Assembly (NCBI GenBank): GCA_027596075.1
Contig: JADGJC010000026.1
Span: 1 to 64,000, forward strand
Reading direction: 5' to 3'
DNA length: 64,000 bases
From: Rhizophlyctis rosea
Taxonomy: Eukaryota > Chytridiomycota > Chytridiomycetes > Rhizophlyctidales > Rhizophlyctidaceae
Shown: piece by piece, positions 63,609 to 64,000 of the stretch
How positions within the stretch are numbered: position 1 is the first letter of the stretch
Layout: each line of letters starts with the position of its first letter
Translations under genes and position numbers: made by a program
The notes under the pieces: model-generated
Databases searched by the model: none
Told to the model about the DNA's origin: nothing
The model's input: the letters and a program-made list of their open reading frames with translations, nothing else

Positions 63609-63640
63609 CCCATCCATCCATCCATCCATCCATCCATCCT
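63609..63640. repeat. (CCAT)n microsatellite
   Basis: About seven uninterrupted CCAT units on the plus strand near 63609-63638, inside unsupported open frames. Confidence 0.85.
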
Positions 63641-63723
63641 CCCACACATACTCTCTCGCCCTTCTCTTTTGGATATCCTCAAGACCGGTATCGACCACAG
63701 GGCATTCGGCGGCGACATTTGTC

Positions 63724-63820
63724 CAAGGCACCGGCCACTCGATTCATCTTCGGCGAGCGGACATCGGCAGCGACAGCCACGCAAGGCACCGGCGACTCGG
63801 ATCCTCTTCGGCGAACGGTC
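63724..63820. repeat. 58-bp tandem duplication
   Basis: CAAGGCACCGGCCACTCG at 63724 and CAAGGCACCGGCGACTCG at 63782, each followed by a copy of CATCTTCGGCGAGCGG or CCTCTTCGGCGAACGG. Confidence 0.75.
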
Positions 63821-63846
63821 AATGCGCGACCTCATAGTGGGCTAGC

Positions 63847-64000
63847 GGGGTGTACACACAGTAATACCGTGTATGAGGTGGTGGGACCGGTCTTAGTTGG
63901 GTTAGGAGAGGTGTATGCAACACTAATTCCGCATATGAGGTGGAGGGACCGACAGTAGCTGGGCTAGGAGAGGTGTATGCAACATTAATTCCGCATATGA
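63847..64000. repeat. About 60-bp tandem repeat running off the window end
   Basis: Units start at 63847, 63905 and 63967. The last two share GGAGAGGTGTATGCAACA and ATTCCGCATATGA; the first is more diverged (GGGGTGTACACACAGTAATA). The array is cut by the window end, so its full length is unknown. Confidence 0.85.

Larger units (their letters stand above)
62864..64000. other. Terminal region with small repeats; possible short minus-strand gene
   Basis: 3' flank of the RNA ligase gene. A minus-strand frame at 63228-63449 (73 residues, starting MWLLPGRTPQGPGDCAVSL) is charged and not low complexity, but unrecognised and unsupported by neighbours. Several short tandem repeats follow. Confidence 0.35.

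Overview
The window is nuclear DNA of a fungus. Genes are densely intron-bearing: introns are mostly 60-110 bases with GTRNGT-like donors, and coding exons join in frame across them. The set of families points to a zoosporic fungus of chytrid type. It includes a CDKL-type ciliary kinase (usually kept only in lineages with a flagellum), a Frizzled-like single-pass surface protein, a transmembrane SH3 protein, a Reeler-domain protein, an ARP9-like actin-related protein and a DRB0094/Rnl5-type RNA ligase. The species cannot be fixed from the sequence alone.

Layout. 1-2.1 kb: the 3' end of a Cdc48/p97 AAA ATPase gene that reads on without a stop into a coiled-coil, polyproline, WH2-like region whose frame is broken twice. 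2.1-5.5 kb: no gene seen. 5.5-8 kb: CDKL kinase in eight exons. 8.3-9.1 kb: member of a small paralogous F-box-like family, whose second member lies at 28.7 kb. 9.9-12.3 kb: a polytopic membrane protein and a Ser/Thr-rich protein. 12.7-25.4 kb: a stretch rich in surface or secreted proteins, all on the minus strand (Frizzled-like CRD receptor, CRD-mucin-TM-SH3 protein, a fragmentary secreted gene, a Reeler protein), interleaved with a plus-strand protein carrying PP1-docking motifs and a plus-strand isochorismatase-family hydrolase. 26.2-28.1 kb: mitochondrial PDH-kinase-family kinase. 28.7-29.6 kb: second F-box-like paralog. 30-38.6 kb: gene-poor, with a Ty3-like gag remnant and old degenerate duplications. 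38.6-43.4 kb: a PC-esterase-like type II membrane protein divergent from a large membrane protein. 44-51.4 kb: second gene-poor island, with an integrase-like fragment and long G/C homopolymers. 51.4-53 kb: an HMG-box protein. 54.7-55.5 kb: a decayed membrane-protein gene. 56.6-60.9 kb: ARP9-like gene divergent from a 3-methylglutaconyl-CoA hydratase gene. 61.2-62.9 kb: RNA ligase. 63-64 kb: small tandem repeats.

How the genes relate. These are eukaryotic single genes, not operons; I see no pathway cluster. Two mitochondrial functions are present (PDK-family kinase; AUH-type hydratase of leucine breakdown). Several genes concern cell surface sensing or wall (FZ-like, SH3-TM, Reeler, PC-esterase-like). 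Others concern signalling and chromatin (CDKL, PP1-docking protein, HMG box, ARP9). The most interesting items are the two single-pass receptor-like proteins, the Rnl5-type RNA ligase with a duplicated leader segment, the Cdc48 read-through architecture, and the membrane pseudogene whose three in-frame TGA codons could each derive from CGA. All exon borders were read by eye from splice consensus, frame continuity and family conservation.
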